This document shows positions 10,486 through 18,007 of a DNA stretch of 64,000 bases, piece after piece. Source of the stretch: Novosphingobium resinovorum (GTDB lineage: Bacteria; Pseudomonadota; Alphaproteobacteria; Sphingomonadales; Sphingomonadaceae); contig NZ_CP017075.1 of the NCBI RefSeq assembly GCF_001742225.1, positions 1,984,001 to 2,048,000 on the forward strand. Reading direction: 5' to 3'. Within the stretch, counting starts at the first letter, position 1, and the number at the start of each line of letters is the position of its first letter. The notes below the pieces were generated by a model. That model searched no databases, was not told where the DNA came from, and saw only the letters and a program-made list of their open reading frames with translations. The position numbers and the translations under genes were made by a program.

Positions 10486-10551
10486 GGGAGAATCCTTAGC
10501 GAGGGTTTCGGGAGCGAGAGCGGCCTTCAGATAGACCCTTGCCCCCTGAAA

Positions 10552-10594
10552 TAAAAGTGTGACGCCCGAATGACCAACTCATCCGGGCGCACAC
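10552..10594 (-). terminator. Terminator-like hairpin between rpsG and fusA
   Basis: On the minus strand a stem of about 16 bp (10594-10579 with 10573-10557, one bulge) around GTTGG is followed by TTTTAT. It lies immediately after rpsG inside the str operon, so it may set the ratio of ribosomal proteins to elongation factors, or end an rpsL-rpsG transcript with fusA having its own promoter. Confidence 0.7.
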
Positions 10595-10602
10595 TCAGCA
10601 CA

Positions 10603-11073
10603 TTACCAGCGGTAGTGCGAGAAGGCGCGGTTCGCGTCCGCCATGCGGTGCGTGTCTTCGCGCTTCTTGACCGCGTTGCCGCGGTTGTTCGAGGCGTCCA
10701 GCAGCTCGCCCGAGAGGCGTGCCGACATGGTGGTCTCGGGACGGTTGCGCGCGGCGGTGATCAGCCAGCGGATGGCGAGAGCCTGCGCACGCTCGGGACG
10801 AACCTCGACGGGGACCTGGTAGGTCGCACCACCGACGCGGCGCGAACGCACTTCGATCTGCGGCGCGACGTTGTTGAGGGCGTCGTGGAACAGCTGGATC
10901 GGGTCCGACTTGGCGCGGGTTTCCATGGTTTCCATGGCACCGTAGACGATCGCTTCGGCGACCGACTTCTTGCCGTCGTACATGAGGTTGTTCATGAACT
11001 TGGACAGGATGAGATCCCCGAACTTGGGATCAGGCAGGATTTCCCGCTTCTCGGGACGACGACGACGTGACAT
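10603..11073 (-). CDS. rpsG: 30S ribosomal protein S7
   Basis: S7 (156 aa), starting [20 protein letters not shown] and ending in the conserved [10 protein letters not shown]. It nucleates the 16S 3' domain and contacts E-site tRNA. It sits second in the str operon; the 185-nt gap to rpsL holds a REP-like repeat, so polarity effects between the two genes are possible. Confidence 0.98.
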   Translation of the reverse strand: MSRRRRPEKREILPDPKFGDLILSKFMNNLMYDGKKSVAEAIVYGAMETMETRAKSDPIQLFHDALNNVAPQIEVRSRRVGGATYQVPVEVRPERAQALAIRWLITAARNRPETTMSARLSGELLDASNNRGNAVKKREDTHRMADANRAFSHYRW

Positions 11074-11117
11074 TTTTTAAACTCCAAATGGTCCGGAGCG
11101 TAGCGGAGGTCTTCAGC

Positions 11118-11229
11118 CGTCATCCCGGACTTGATCCGGGACCGCTGGCCTCACTGGGCGCTCGGTAAGTGTTAGTACTTCAAGGCCGCTTCTAGGCTGC
11201 CAGCGGTCCCAGCCTGCGCCGGGATGACG
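11118..11229. repeat. REP-like inverted repeat between rpsL and rpsG
   Basis: One arm (11118-11149) begins CGTCATCCCGGACTTGATC and includes GGACCGCTGGC. The other (11199-11229) is an imperfect reverse complement ending GGGATGACG. The same family appears at 49636-49747. It sits inside an essential operon, which is unusual for such an element. Confidence 0.8.
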
Positions 11230-11258
11230 GGTGCCCCGCCGCGAGCCTTGTGAGTGGC

Positions 11259-11630
11259 TTACTTCGGACGCTTGGCGCCGTACTTCGAGCGGCTCTGCTT
11301 GCGATCCTTGACGCCCTGGGTGTCGAGCACGCCGCGCAGGATGTGGTAGCGAACGCCGGGAAGATCGCGGACGCGGCCGCCGCGGATGAGCACGACCGAG
11401 TGCTCCTGCAGGTTGTGGCCTTCACCCGGGATGTACGAGATGACTTCGCGGCTGTTGGTCAGACGCACCTTGGCGACCTTGCGAAGTGCCGAGTTCGGCT
11501 TCTTCGGGGTGGTCGTGTAGACGCGGGTGCAGACGCCGCGCTTCTGCGGGTTCTGCTCCATCGCAGGAACCTTGGACTTGGCCTTCTGCGGTTCGCGGCC
11601 CTTGCGGACCAGCTGGTTGATAGTGGGCAT
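11259..11630 (-). CDS. rpsL: 30S ribosomal protein S12
   Basis: S12 (123 aa), starting [15 protein letters not shown], with [17 protein letters not shown] and the [20 protein letters not shown] loop. Both loops border the decoding centre and carry the classical streptomycin-resistance positions, which look wild type. It is the first gene of the str operon. Confidence 0.98.
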   Translation of the reverse strand: MPTINQLVRKGREPQKAKSKVPAMEQNPQKRGVCTRVYTTTPKKPNSALRKVAKVRLTNSREVISYIPGEGHNLQEHSVVLIRGGRVRDLPGVRYHILRGVLDTQGVKDRKQSRSKYGAKRPK

Positions 11631-12228
11631 CTATACTCTTCTTTCAAATGGGAGTGCGATGGATCGACACCGAAACCATCGGTATCGACCCGTCGCACCC
11701 CGGTGGTCACCGGGCCGGGAGGGCCACAACTGCGATGACGGGAGAAGAGTAGACGATCACGCGATGCAGGAGGAAAACGCGAAGCCGTCATCCCAGCGAA
11801 GGCTGGGACCGCCATCGGTTTGCCCTGCTCCCTCGTTCAACGAGGAAGGCCGCACCCGTGAGCCGAAAAACACTCCACCCGGCCGCCGATGAGCGCTGCC
11901 GGATTACTTTGCCGCCCGCCCGAGGGATGCGCCCTCACCCGATTCGGATGAAAGGAGCGATCCGTGCTTCACCGCTTGCCCGAGGCCCGAAAGCCACGGA
12001 AAAGCTGCGAGAAACGCGCCGGAACGGCAATGTTCAGCTCTGTATATCCACCGCGAGCAAGCCCGCGAGGGATGCGCGCCTTTAGGGGATTGGGGGGATG
12101 GGGTCAAGGGAACCCATGAGCTTAAGATTTCCAGAATTATCTTGAAGACGCCGGGACACAGCTTGCCTTAACAGCTACATAGGGCATTCACTTAGAGCTA
12201 GTCTTCGCACAGCCTCTGCCGCAGCCGG
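11631..12228 (-). other. Long region upstream of rpsL: leader or non-coding transcript
   Basis: No convincing protein gene lies in these 598 nt. The minus strand carries a promoter-like pair at 12107-12079, more than 440 nt before rpsL. The stretch in between has two direct copies of GCGCATCCCTCG (near 11930 and 12070), a half REP palindrome (near 11789) and an inverted repeat around CTCGTTGAACGAG (near 11832). It could be the str leader, or a separate RNA followed by a second rpsL promoter. Confidence 0.4.
12079..12107 (-). promoter_or_regulatory. Candidate housekeeping promoter toward the str operon
   Basis: The minus strand reads TTGACC (12107-12102), a 17-nt C-rich spacer, then TAAAGG (12084-12079). 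Spacing and the -35 box fit an alphaproteobacterial sigma-70 promoter. It points at rpsL but would leave an unusually long leader. Confidence 0.45.
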
Positions 12229-12477
12229 ATGCCACTAATGCTACACCAAAAGCCGCTGTTAACACTTTCACTAAATAGCTTCATCAAGATTTACGCTTTG
12301 GACACAGCAAAGCAGTTTGTTGAAGTCAACAGAAGGCTCCAGCAAAGCGGCGGGTATAATTTCTACCGAAATCTTGAGACTTCGGTGCGCGCACACATCA
12401 AAGGCAAATCGTCCGACGAAATTGAGTATATTCTCAATAGCGCCTCACGCCCCGATGAAGTTATTTATAATAAATTA
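12229..12477 (+). pseudogene. 5' part of an unknown gene interrupted by insertion sequences
   Basis: The first 82 codons (start MPLMLHQK, or the ATG at 12238) form an AT-rich, Lys/Asn-containing frame unlike the GC-rich neighbours. Reading continues into the IS5 end and stops at 12499-12501. If the block 12478-15240 is removed with one copy of the TTA target, codon 82 joins TTA-GCA-TAC at 15241 in the same phase and gives a protein of about 207 aa. No family was recognised. It would overlap the SIR2-like gene by 4 nt. Confidence 0.7.
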
Positions 12478-13432
12478 GAGCCTGATCAGAAAATAAGTTG
12501 AGTGGTATCAGCAGGTTAGCTTGACGCTTTGGCCTGTCATTGATTCATGGGTTTCGCCAAAAACTACCATGGATTCAACGATGTGGACCGATACCACTCG
12601 CGCCCTTCATGCGCGAAGAGGGCTAGCTTTGCCAAGCGATTTGACGGATGCCGAGTGGGCGCTGCTGGAGCCATTGCTTCCACCTGCGTCTCGTGTCGGA
12701 CGGCCCCGCAAATGGCCATTACGACGCATCGTCGAGGCAATTCTGTACCTACTGCGCGGAGGCCTGCCATGGCGGATGCTGCCGCCTTGCTTTCCGCCGG
12801 TGTCGAGCGTGCGGCATTGGTTCTACTTGTGGCGAGACAACGGGCTGTGGCTGACGATAAACCACACCTTGTTGATGATGGCCCGAGAAGCTGATGGGCG
12901 AGAGGCTTCTCCCAGCGCTGGCGTGATCGACAGCCAGTCGGTCAAGACGACCGAAAGCGGTGGCCTGTGCGGTTACGATGCAGCGAAGAAGATCAAAGGA
13001 CGCAAACGGCACATCCTGACCGACACCGATGGAAATCTTGTCCATGCCGTTGTGCACGCCGCCGACATTCAGGACCGGGACGGGGCACCGCTGGTCCTTG
13101 GAGAAATCGTCAGGCGCTTCCCCTGGCTGCGTCACGTGTTTGCAGACGGCGGCTATGCCGGAAACAAGCTCAGGGAGGCCCTGCGCCGGATCGGAAAGTG
13201 GACCGTCGAAATCATCAAACGGTCCGATACTGCCAAGGGCTTCGAGGTCTTGCCGCGACGATGGGTCGTCGAAAGAACGTTCGCATGGCTGAGCCGCAAC
13301 CGGCGTCTGGCAAAGGACTTCGAGGAAACCATCGCGTCCGCCACAGCTTGGCTCTTTATCGCATCCATCCAGCTATATGCTCGCCGCATCGCAAGGCCCT
13401 GATTGCCACGCCCGCAATTTTGAATCAGACAC
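12478..13432 (+). mobile_element. IS5-family insertion sequence (TNA-target type)
   Basis: The element is 955 bp. Its ends are imperfect inverted repeats: GAGCCTGATC at 12478 and, read inward from 13432, GTGTCTGATT. TTA occurs directly outside both ends (12475-12477 and 13433-13435), the 3-bp TNA duplication typical of the IS1031 group of IS5. It carries one DDE transposase gene and is inserted in the AT-rich gene begun at 12229. Confidence 0.8.
12581..13402 (+). CDS. IS5-family transposase
   Basis: A DDE transposase of 273 aa, starting MWTDTTRALHARRGLALPSD, the usual start of this group, so the ATG at 12581 was preferred over upstream starts. It has the N-terminal DUF4096-type domain (LTDAEWALLEPLLP), AGVIDSQSVKTTE (first D), FADGGYAGNK (second D) and RRWVVERTFAWLSRNRRLAKDFE (final E region). 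It looks intact. Confidence 0.93.
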   Translation: MWTDTTRALHARRGLALPSDLTDAEWALLEPLLPPASRVGRPRKWPLRRIVEAILYLLRGGLPWRMLPPCFPPVSSVRHWFYLWRDNGLWLTINHTLLMMAREADGREASPSAGVIDSQSVKTTESGGLCGYDAAKKIKGRKRHILTDTDGNLVHAVVHAADIQDRDGAPLVLGEIVRRFPWLRHVFADGGYAGNKLREALRRIGKWTVEIIKRSDTAKGFEVLPRRWVVERTFAWLSRNRRLAKDFEETIASATAWLFIASIQLYARRIARP

Positions 13433-13451
13433 TTAGCTCGACTTTGTACGA

Positions 13452-14828
13452 TCAGGTAGCGAAGCATAGTGCCTGAGCCATACGTTTTAGGCGGGTTGTG
13501 GGAATATAGTTCGGTTCTGGGTGCGGCGGGGAGTGTTGATTAATGTCGCCGACCCAGAGTTGGAGACGGACAGCTCCGATGGCGTCACTGAATGTCAGGT
13601 TGGTTTTTCGATACCAGGCGGCGGAATAAGGGGTGCTTTTAATGGTCAACAGATCGCAGGCCCATAGCGATATTAGGCTGTAGAGACCCAGCAGCGCCGG
13701 CGTGGTTCGCGCTATGGCTTTGTCGGTCCACTGGCGCTGTGTTTCGACACCAAGGTGAGCGCGGGTTTCTGCAAAGGTGACCTCGATCTGCCATCGGCGG
13801 ACGTAGAGGGCGATCATCTCGGCGGGCTCGAGGGTGATGTCGGTACTGAAGAAGGCCTGCGGGTCGCGCTTTCCGTCAGGATCGCGAACCAGGACCCAGC
13901 GGACCGGCAAGACCGGGGTGCCGGGCCTGTACCATAGGGCGATGTCAGATGTGATCTCGAGCGTCTTGCCGCCCGCATGGCCATACCAGGCAGAGACGAG
14001 AATGCTGGTCCAGCGTGTCGCCGGGTTGGCGAGCAGGGTCTTGAGTTTTGGTAATGCTCGCCCTTTCTGTGCGGGGCGCCCCATCGTGCGTGCCGTTCGC
14101 CCCGCAGGCTGTGCAAACAAGTTGGCATCGAGCCGCAGTCGGCTGATGAGTGTGGCCCGGCGGACAATTGCATGTGCCAGTTCGTGGACAGCAAAGCTGC
14201 TGTCGCCAATGAAGATGATCCGCCGACCCGGCAGCCAGCGAGACAGCTGTAGCGCGCCCTGCCGCGCCCAGTCCGTCAGCAATTTATGACGACAGCCGCG
14301 TTGACGGTTCGATCGTTCCGAAGGAGCGAGCAACGTCAAGACTGGCAGCGCTTTGATCAGGCGGGTCCATGACACCGGGGTGAGCACCATAAAACTGAGC
14401 CAGCGCAGTCCGCTAGCTTTGACGAAATGGCCGTGACTGGAGCGGACCGGGTCGCGGTAGATACCCCGTGCGGTGATCCGGCGCCCCCATCGCCGCTCAA
14501 TGGTGTCGTCCATACCGATGACCACAGGACCATCGGGCACGAGCCGTTCGACCACAATGCCCAGTAAACGCCTGGCAACGGCACGGGAGCTCCAGCGGGC
14601 GCGGTTGAGGATCTGGTGATAGGTTGCAAAGTTGGCAGCATCGCCCCGGCCGGTCACGCGCAGGCAAGACGTGACGGTCCGTTTGCCCGTGGCCAGCACG
14701 CCCCCCATCACAAGAACAAGTACATGCTCCCAACTGGGAGCCGTAAAGCAGGGACGCCATGCCTGCAGCCATTGGCGCAGGATCTGGGGGACGGGATCGC
14801 CGATCACGGCCTTGTTCTGGTCCAACAT
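13452..14828 (-). CDS. DDE transposase, IS701-like
   Basis: From the ATG at 14828 the product is 458 aa (MLDQNKAVIGDPVPQILRQW). It contains GPVVIGMDDTIERRWGRRI (DDE first acid), IIFIGDSSFAVHELA (second acid) and YVRRWQIEVTFAETRAHLG (final acid), the pattern of the DDE_5/IS701-type endonucleases. The open frame extends upstream to 15026, but that part overlaps the divergent passenger gene and was not used. It ends 16 nt inside the inner terminus of the element. Confidence 0.85.
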   Translation of the reverse strand: MLDQNKAVIGDPVPQILRQWLQAWRPCFTAPSWEHVLVLVMGGVLATGKRTVTSCLRVTGRGDAANFATYHQILNRARWSSRAVARRLLGIVVERLVPDGPVVIGMDDTIERRWGRRITARGIYRDPVRSSHGHFVKASGLRWLSFMVLTPVSWTRLIKALPVLTLLAPSERSNRQRGCRHKLLTDWARQGALQLSRWLPGRRIIFIGDSSFAVHELAHAIVRRATLISRLRLDANLFAQPAGRTARTMGRPAQKGRALPKLKTLLANPATRWTSILVSAWYGHAGGKTLEITSDIALWYRPGTPVLPVRWVLVRDPDGKRDPQAFFSTDITLEPAEMIALYVRRWQIEVTFAETRAHLGVETQRQWTDKAIARTTPALLGLYSLISLWACDLLTIKSTPYSAAWYRKTNLTFSDAIGAVRLQLWVGDINQHSPPHPEPNYIPTTRLKRMAQALCFAT

Positions 14829-14933
14829 CCCATGCTTCGAGTCCTGACTGAAGCACGTTGCAACGCTTAGGCTGTTGCCATGCGGTGAGGTGACTCGGAT
14901 ATGCTGTGACCTGACGGCGGCAATGGATGCACC

Positions 14934-15218
14934 ATGAAAGACGAGGAAATCATTCTGCGCATCGAAACGTTCGACGCGGCCAACGGCGGCGGCGTCGGAT
15001 GGTATGAGAACAAAGGCGCTTACCATCTCTATCTGCTGGCAACCGAGGCACCGATCGCCCGCCTCAAGCCTGTCGGCACGCGTGACGAAGTCAGGCTCGG
15101 CTACTGGTCACACCAGCGAAAATGGGAAAATATCGATGATATGGGCGGATGCGTCTTGCCCCTCGATCAAGCACTCGACCACGTTGCTGAAAACAGCATC
15201 TTCTGGACCTGGACCTGA
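14934..15218 (+). CDS. Passenger hypothetical protein in the IS701-like element
   Basis: A 94-aa protein (start MKDEEIILRIETFDAA, end SIFWTWT) encoded divergently from the transposase and inside the same inverted repeats. The C-terminal half (LGYWSHQRKWENI, then a Leu-rich segment, then FWTW) is reminiscent of small DUF3024-type proteins, a weak resemblance from memory. Its codon use is like the GC-rich transposase, unlike the AT-rich host gene. It may be an accessory of the element or cargo. Confidence 0.6.
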   Translation: MKDEEIILRIETFDAANGGGVGWYENKGAYHLYLLATEAPIARLKPVGTRDEVRLGYWSHQRKWENIDDMGGCVLPLDQALDHVAENSIFWTWT

Positions 15219-15240
15219 CCAAAAACGTACAAAGTCGAGC

Positions 15241-15618
15241 TTAGCATACGAAGCATTTTACAAAAAGTTTGGAAAAACTAAGAAGATTTCGGAGTTTGAT
15301 AAAGACTCTGTGCTGCGATTAGCAAATGGCGCGTTAGGGATAAGGGTTTGCCCAACCTTTATGGTGGAGAGCGCTAGCGGCATGAGCGTCTACCATTTTT
15401 GGACTCCTCAAACGCCTTCTATGGATGCAGGTCGCGCAAGCATAGGATGCTTTATTTTACGCGAGGCTTTCCGGAAAAGCGCGCCGAACTATGATTATAA
15501 GATTTTCGACACAGTCCAAAAGAAAGTATACGGAAAAATATCTAATACAGCATCAGTAGCAGTCGAGTCTCTATCTCGAACTATTGCAAGCTGGTTAGAG
15601 CAGTCTCACGGGATATGA
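15241..15618 (+). pseudogene. 3' part of the interrupted unknown gene
   Basis: From the right TTA copy the frame reads LAYEAFYKKFGKTKKISEF and runs 125 codons to a TGA that overlaps the next ATG (ATGA, 15615-15618). It has no start codon or ribosome site of its own next to the element, and its frame is exactly that of the 12229-12477 fragment. Composition is AT-rich and Lys/Ser-rich. A shorter product from an internal ATG (15361) is conceivable. Function unknown; the coupling suggests a partner for the SIR2-like protein. Confidence 0.7.
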
Positions 15619-16598
15619 GGAAGCTACTTATATTCGGGAACGGGCTTGGCATGGCACTGGCCCCTGAAGTTTTTAGCCTTTATTCTGCCATGTCAAAAGT
15701 TTGGGATGGAGATATAATTTCCTACGATCAAAAGCAGCTGATTCGAAGCTGCCTTCCGGAGGAAGCTGACAGGCCGGTCTCTGAGGAACAGCTTGGGCAA
15801 CTCCAAGAGACAGTTAGCGCTTGCGAGAAATTACTGCGCATCAGACCTAATCACCCAGGACATTGGCTATCGAGCCAAGGGCAAGCATTCCCTGACGCAG
15901 TCCACCGTTTCGCCTTTGAGGTTGCCCGGCACATCTTTAATGCCGAAACCTCAAGTGGCACCCCATACTCGTTACCACAGAACTTTTGCGATAACTTAAC
16001 GTCCTTCATCAGAAAGACAGAGTCTCATGTAGCGACACTAAATTATGACGGATTACTATCGTCGGCATTCGAGCAAGCCGAGATACTGACAAAATCAGGC
16101 GCTTTACGTGATGGATTTTTGAACGAGAAATTCGACAAATCCAATTTATTTAGGAAATCAGAGCAAGGTAGTTGGTATTTGCACCTTCACGGATGCCCAT
16201 TATTTTCAAGTCCGGACAAGTCAAAAATCACTAAACTCAAAAGGTCGTCGCTAAGAAGGTCTTCCTCAGGACTAAAAAATGTTGGCCGCCACATCGTTTT
16301 AACACACGCCGTTCATAAGAGGTCCATTATAGATTCCTCAGAAATATTAAAAATATATTGGGAATTTCTTAAAATCGCAATCGACGAGTCTGATGAAATC
16401 GTACTTTTTGGATATTCTGGAAATGACATTCATCTCAATCAGATAATTAATCAACGTCGAAAATCTAAAAAAGTAAGGGTCATAGAGTGGTTAGGCGCCG
16501 GATTTGAAGATGCCCGCGTAGAGTTTTGGGATAGTCAGCTTGGTGGAAATACTGAGCTGGTACTCAAAGAGGACATTTTAACGTTCTCCAACTGGTGA
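15615..16598 (+). CDS. SIR2/AbiH-like Rossmann protein, candidate defence effector
   Basis: A 327-aa protein. The N-terminal KLLIFGNGLGMAL is a Gly-rich nucleotide-binding loop like those of SIR2-like and AbiH proteins. HVATLNYDGLL, WYLHLHGCP and IVLFGYSGNDIHLNQI match the TxNYD, HLHG and GYSxxDxH/N signatures of SIR2-like domains that bind or hydrolyse NAD in several anti-phage systems. The coding sequence is AT-rich and starts inside the stop of the preceding broken gene. It is itself intact. NAD hydrolysis and a defence role are inference; an AbiH or DUF4917-like assignment is equally possible. Confidence 0.7.
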   Translation: MRKLLIFGNGLGMALAPEVFSLYSAMSKVWDGDIISYDQKQLIRSCLPEEADRPVSEEQLGQLQETVSACEKLLRIRPNHPGHWLSSQGQAFPDAVHRFAFEVARHIFNAETSSGTPYSLPQNFCDNLTSFIRKTESHVATLNYDGLLSSAFEQAEILTKSGALRDGFLNEKFDKSNLFRKSEQGSWYLHLHGCPLFSSPDKSKITKLKRSSLRRSSSGLKNVGRHIVLTHAVHKRSIIDSSEILKIYWEFLKIAIDESDEIVLFGYSGNDIHLNQIINQRRKSKKVRVIEWLGAGFEDARVEFWDSQLGGNTELVLKEDILTFSNW

Positions 16599-16940
16599 AA
16601 CCACTTTCCTACACACCCCGGCCCGCGATACATAGGTCCGCCATGAGGGGCATCCACTCCAACACCCCATGGAGTTCCACGCCTTATGACGGACCGATCC
16701 TCCACGCCCCCGGCACATCCCGAGCGCCGGCGCGGCGGCAAATCCTTTGCGGCTTCGCGGCTTCGCGTGAAACCTTCTGACGATCCCGCGCCCGGCGGTG
16801 AGGCCGGGCGATCTCGCGCTCCCTCCAAAACCATGGGCCCCTCGACCACCGACTGCGTCGGCGGTCCCCCTCCCCGAGACAAGCTCGGGGAGGAACGTGT
16901 GGGGTGCCGGTCGGTGCGGCCTTCGCGGCGCACTTCGGCC
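16599..16940. other. Gene-free stretch after the AT-rich patch
   Basis: Composition returns to GC-rich here. No tRNA or attachment site was seen. A perfect 10-bp inverted repeat (16869-16878 with 16884-16893) reads CCTCCCCGAG around ACAAG; the whole motif looks like another short dispersed palindrome. An open frame runs through from 16686 but its N-terminal part is low-complexity and not protein-like. Confidence 0.5.
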
Positions 16941-17519
16941 ATGGCCTTCTTCGAGGACTTGCCCGAGGCGGACGATCCGCTGCTCGGCTTCGCGCCCTAT
17001 CTGCACAGCCGTCCGCGCCGCAACTCGATCACGCCCGATCGGCAGCGCATGTTCATCGCCGCGCTCGCCGCCAGCGGGATCGTCACGCAGGCGGCCCGCG
17101 CGATCGGGGCGAGCCTCGAGGCGCTCTACAAGCTGCGGCTGATGAAGGGCGCCGAAGGGTTCTCGGCCGCGTGGGACAAGGCGGTCGACCGGGGCATGCT
17201 GCGGCTGCAGGACTGCGCGCTCGAACGCGCGATCCTGGGCGAGGAACGCCCGGTGGCGAGCCAGGGCAAGGTGGTCGCCACTTATACCCGCCACGACACC
17301 GCGCTCATGCTGTTCCTGCTGCGCCAGCGCATGCCGGAGCGCTATGCAGCGCCGCCTACGCAGGACGCGCGGCCGGGCTCGGCGCTCTACGAGCGGGTGC
17401 GGCGCGACATCGAGGCGCAGATGCCCACCGTGGCGGAGACGCGCGCGGTGATCGACGCCAAGCTGGAGCAGCTGCGCCGGACCATCGAGGCGCGGCGCAC
17501 GCGGGAAGAGGACGGCTGA
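16941..17519 (+). CDS. Hypothetical protein with helix-turn-helix-like N-terminus
   Basis: From the ATG at 16941 the protein has 192 aa (start MAFFEDLPEADDPLLGF). Residues 30-65 (RQRMFIAALAASGIVTQAAR, AIGASLEALYKLR) resemble a helix-turn-helix of the terminase-small-subunit or Phage_terminase_1 kind. The rest is helical and ends in a charged coiled-coil-like tail. No neighbouring terminase or phage gene is present, so a stand-alone sphingomonad protein is more likely. Function not assigned. Confidence 0.6.
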   Translation: MAFFEDLPEADDPLLGFAPYLHSRPRRNSITPDRQRMFIAALAASGIVTQAARAIGASLEALYKLRLMKGAEGFSAAWDKAVDRGMLRLQDCALERAILGEERPVASQGKVVATYTRHDTALMLFLLRQRMPERYAAPPTQDARPGSALYERVRRDIEAQMPTVAETRAVIDAKLEQLRRTIEARRTREEDG

Positions 17520-17525
17520 GCCGCC

Positions 17526-17930
17526 TCAGCGGTGGCCGCGGCCCGGTCGGCGGCCGTCGCCGCGCCCGCCGCCATCATGATCGCCGCCGCCCCGCCACAT
17601 CGGCATCTTCATGCCCTGCTGCGGGCGCATCTCGCCCCGGAACGGCTGGTAGTTGTGCTGGCCCTGCGGGGGCGCGCGCATGATGTGGTTGCGGTCGCCC
17701 CGGCGGTAGCGGTGGTCGCGGTCGTTGTTGCGGTAGTAGAAGTAGTCGTCGCTGCCCCAGTAGCCGTCGTGGATCGGGCCGTAGTACCCGTCGTAATAGC
17801 CGTCATAGGCATAAGGCGTGCCCCAGCCGACCGAGCTGTAGCCATAGCCGCCGCCATAGCCGTCCGTGGCGCAGGCGCTGAGCGCCACGGTGGAGCCGGC
17901 AAGGGCCAGGGCGAGAATCTTCGTGTTCAT
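17526..17930 (-). CDS. Tyr/Gly-rich lipoprotein
   Basis: A 134-aa protein starting MNTKILALALAGSTVALSAC; LSAC is a lipobox, so Cys20 is probably acylated and the protein anchored in the envelope. The mature part is dominated by Gly-Tyr repeats (DGYYDGYYG-like) and then by Arg, His, Asp and Met near the C-terminus (MKMPMWRGGGDHDGG), which could bind metal or surfaces. It ends 6 nt before the convergent 16941 gene. No named family recognised. Confidence 0.7.
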   Translation of the reverse strand: MNTKILALALAGSTVALSACATDGYGGGYGYSSVGWGTPYAYDGYYDGYYGPIHDGYWGSDDYFYYRNNDRDHRYRRGDRNHIMRAPPQGQHNYQPFRGEMRPQQGMKMPMWRGGGDHDGGGRGDGRRPGRGHR

Positions 17931-18007
17931 GGACGAGCCTTTCGAGGAGGCGCGTCAAAAATGGACGGCGCGCCCGTTAACCCTCGTAAAACTCCCGAGT
18001 ATGTAGC

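Larger units (their letters stand above)
13437..15240 (-). mobile_element. IS701-like element with a passenger gene
   Basis: CTCGACTTTGTACG at 13437 reappears inverted at 15226-15239, and (C)TTAG lies outside both ends (13432-13436 and 15240-15244). This fits a YTAR-type target duplication; the exact edge is uncertain by one base because of the palindromic flank. The roughly 1.8-kb element holds a minus-strand transposase and a small plus-strand gene. It inserted at the TTAG created at the right end of the IS5 copy, so it arrived after or together with IS5. Confidence 0.8.

Noticed and set aside
11904..12107. 67-aa minus-strand open frame upstream of rpsL
   Set aside because: Arg/Ser-rich composition, no ribosome site, overlaps a promoter and repeats; not protein-like.
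12478..12580. Upstream start for the IS5 transposase and IS end at 12533
   Set aside because: The GAGCCTGAT end at 12478 with TTA on both sides fits IS5 biology better, and family transposases start at MWTD (12581).
15004..15240. N-terminal part of the open frame running into the 3' gene fragment
   Set aside because: It is the shadow of the passenger gene in another frame and lies inside the insertion element.
16941..17519. Phage terminase small subunit
   Set aside because: Only the helix-turn-helix is similar; no large subunit, portal or other phage gene is nearby.
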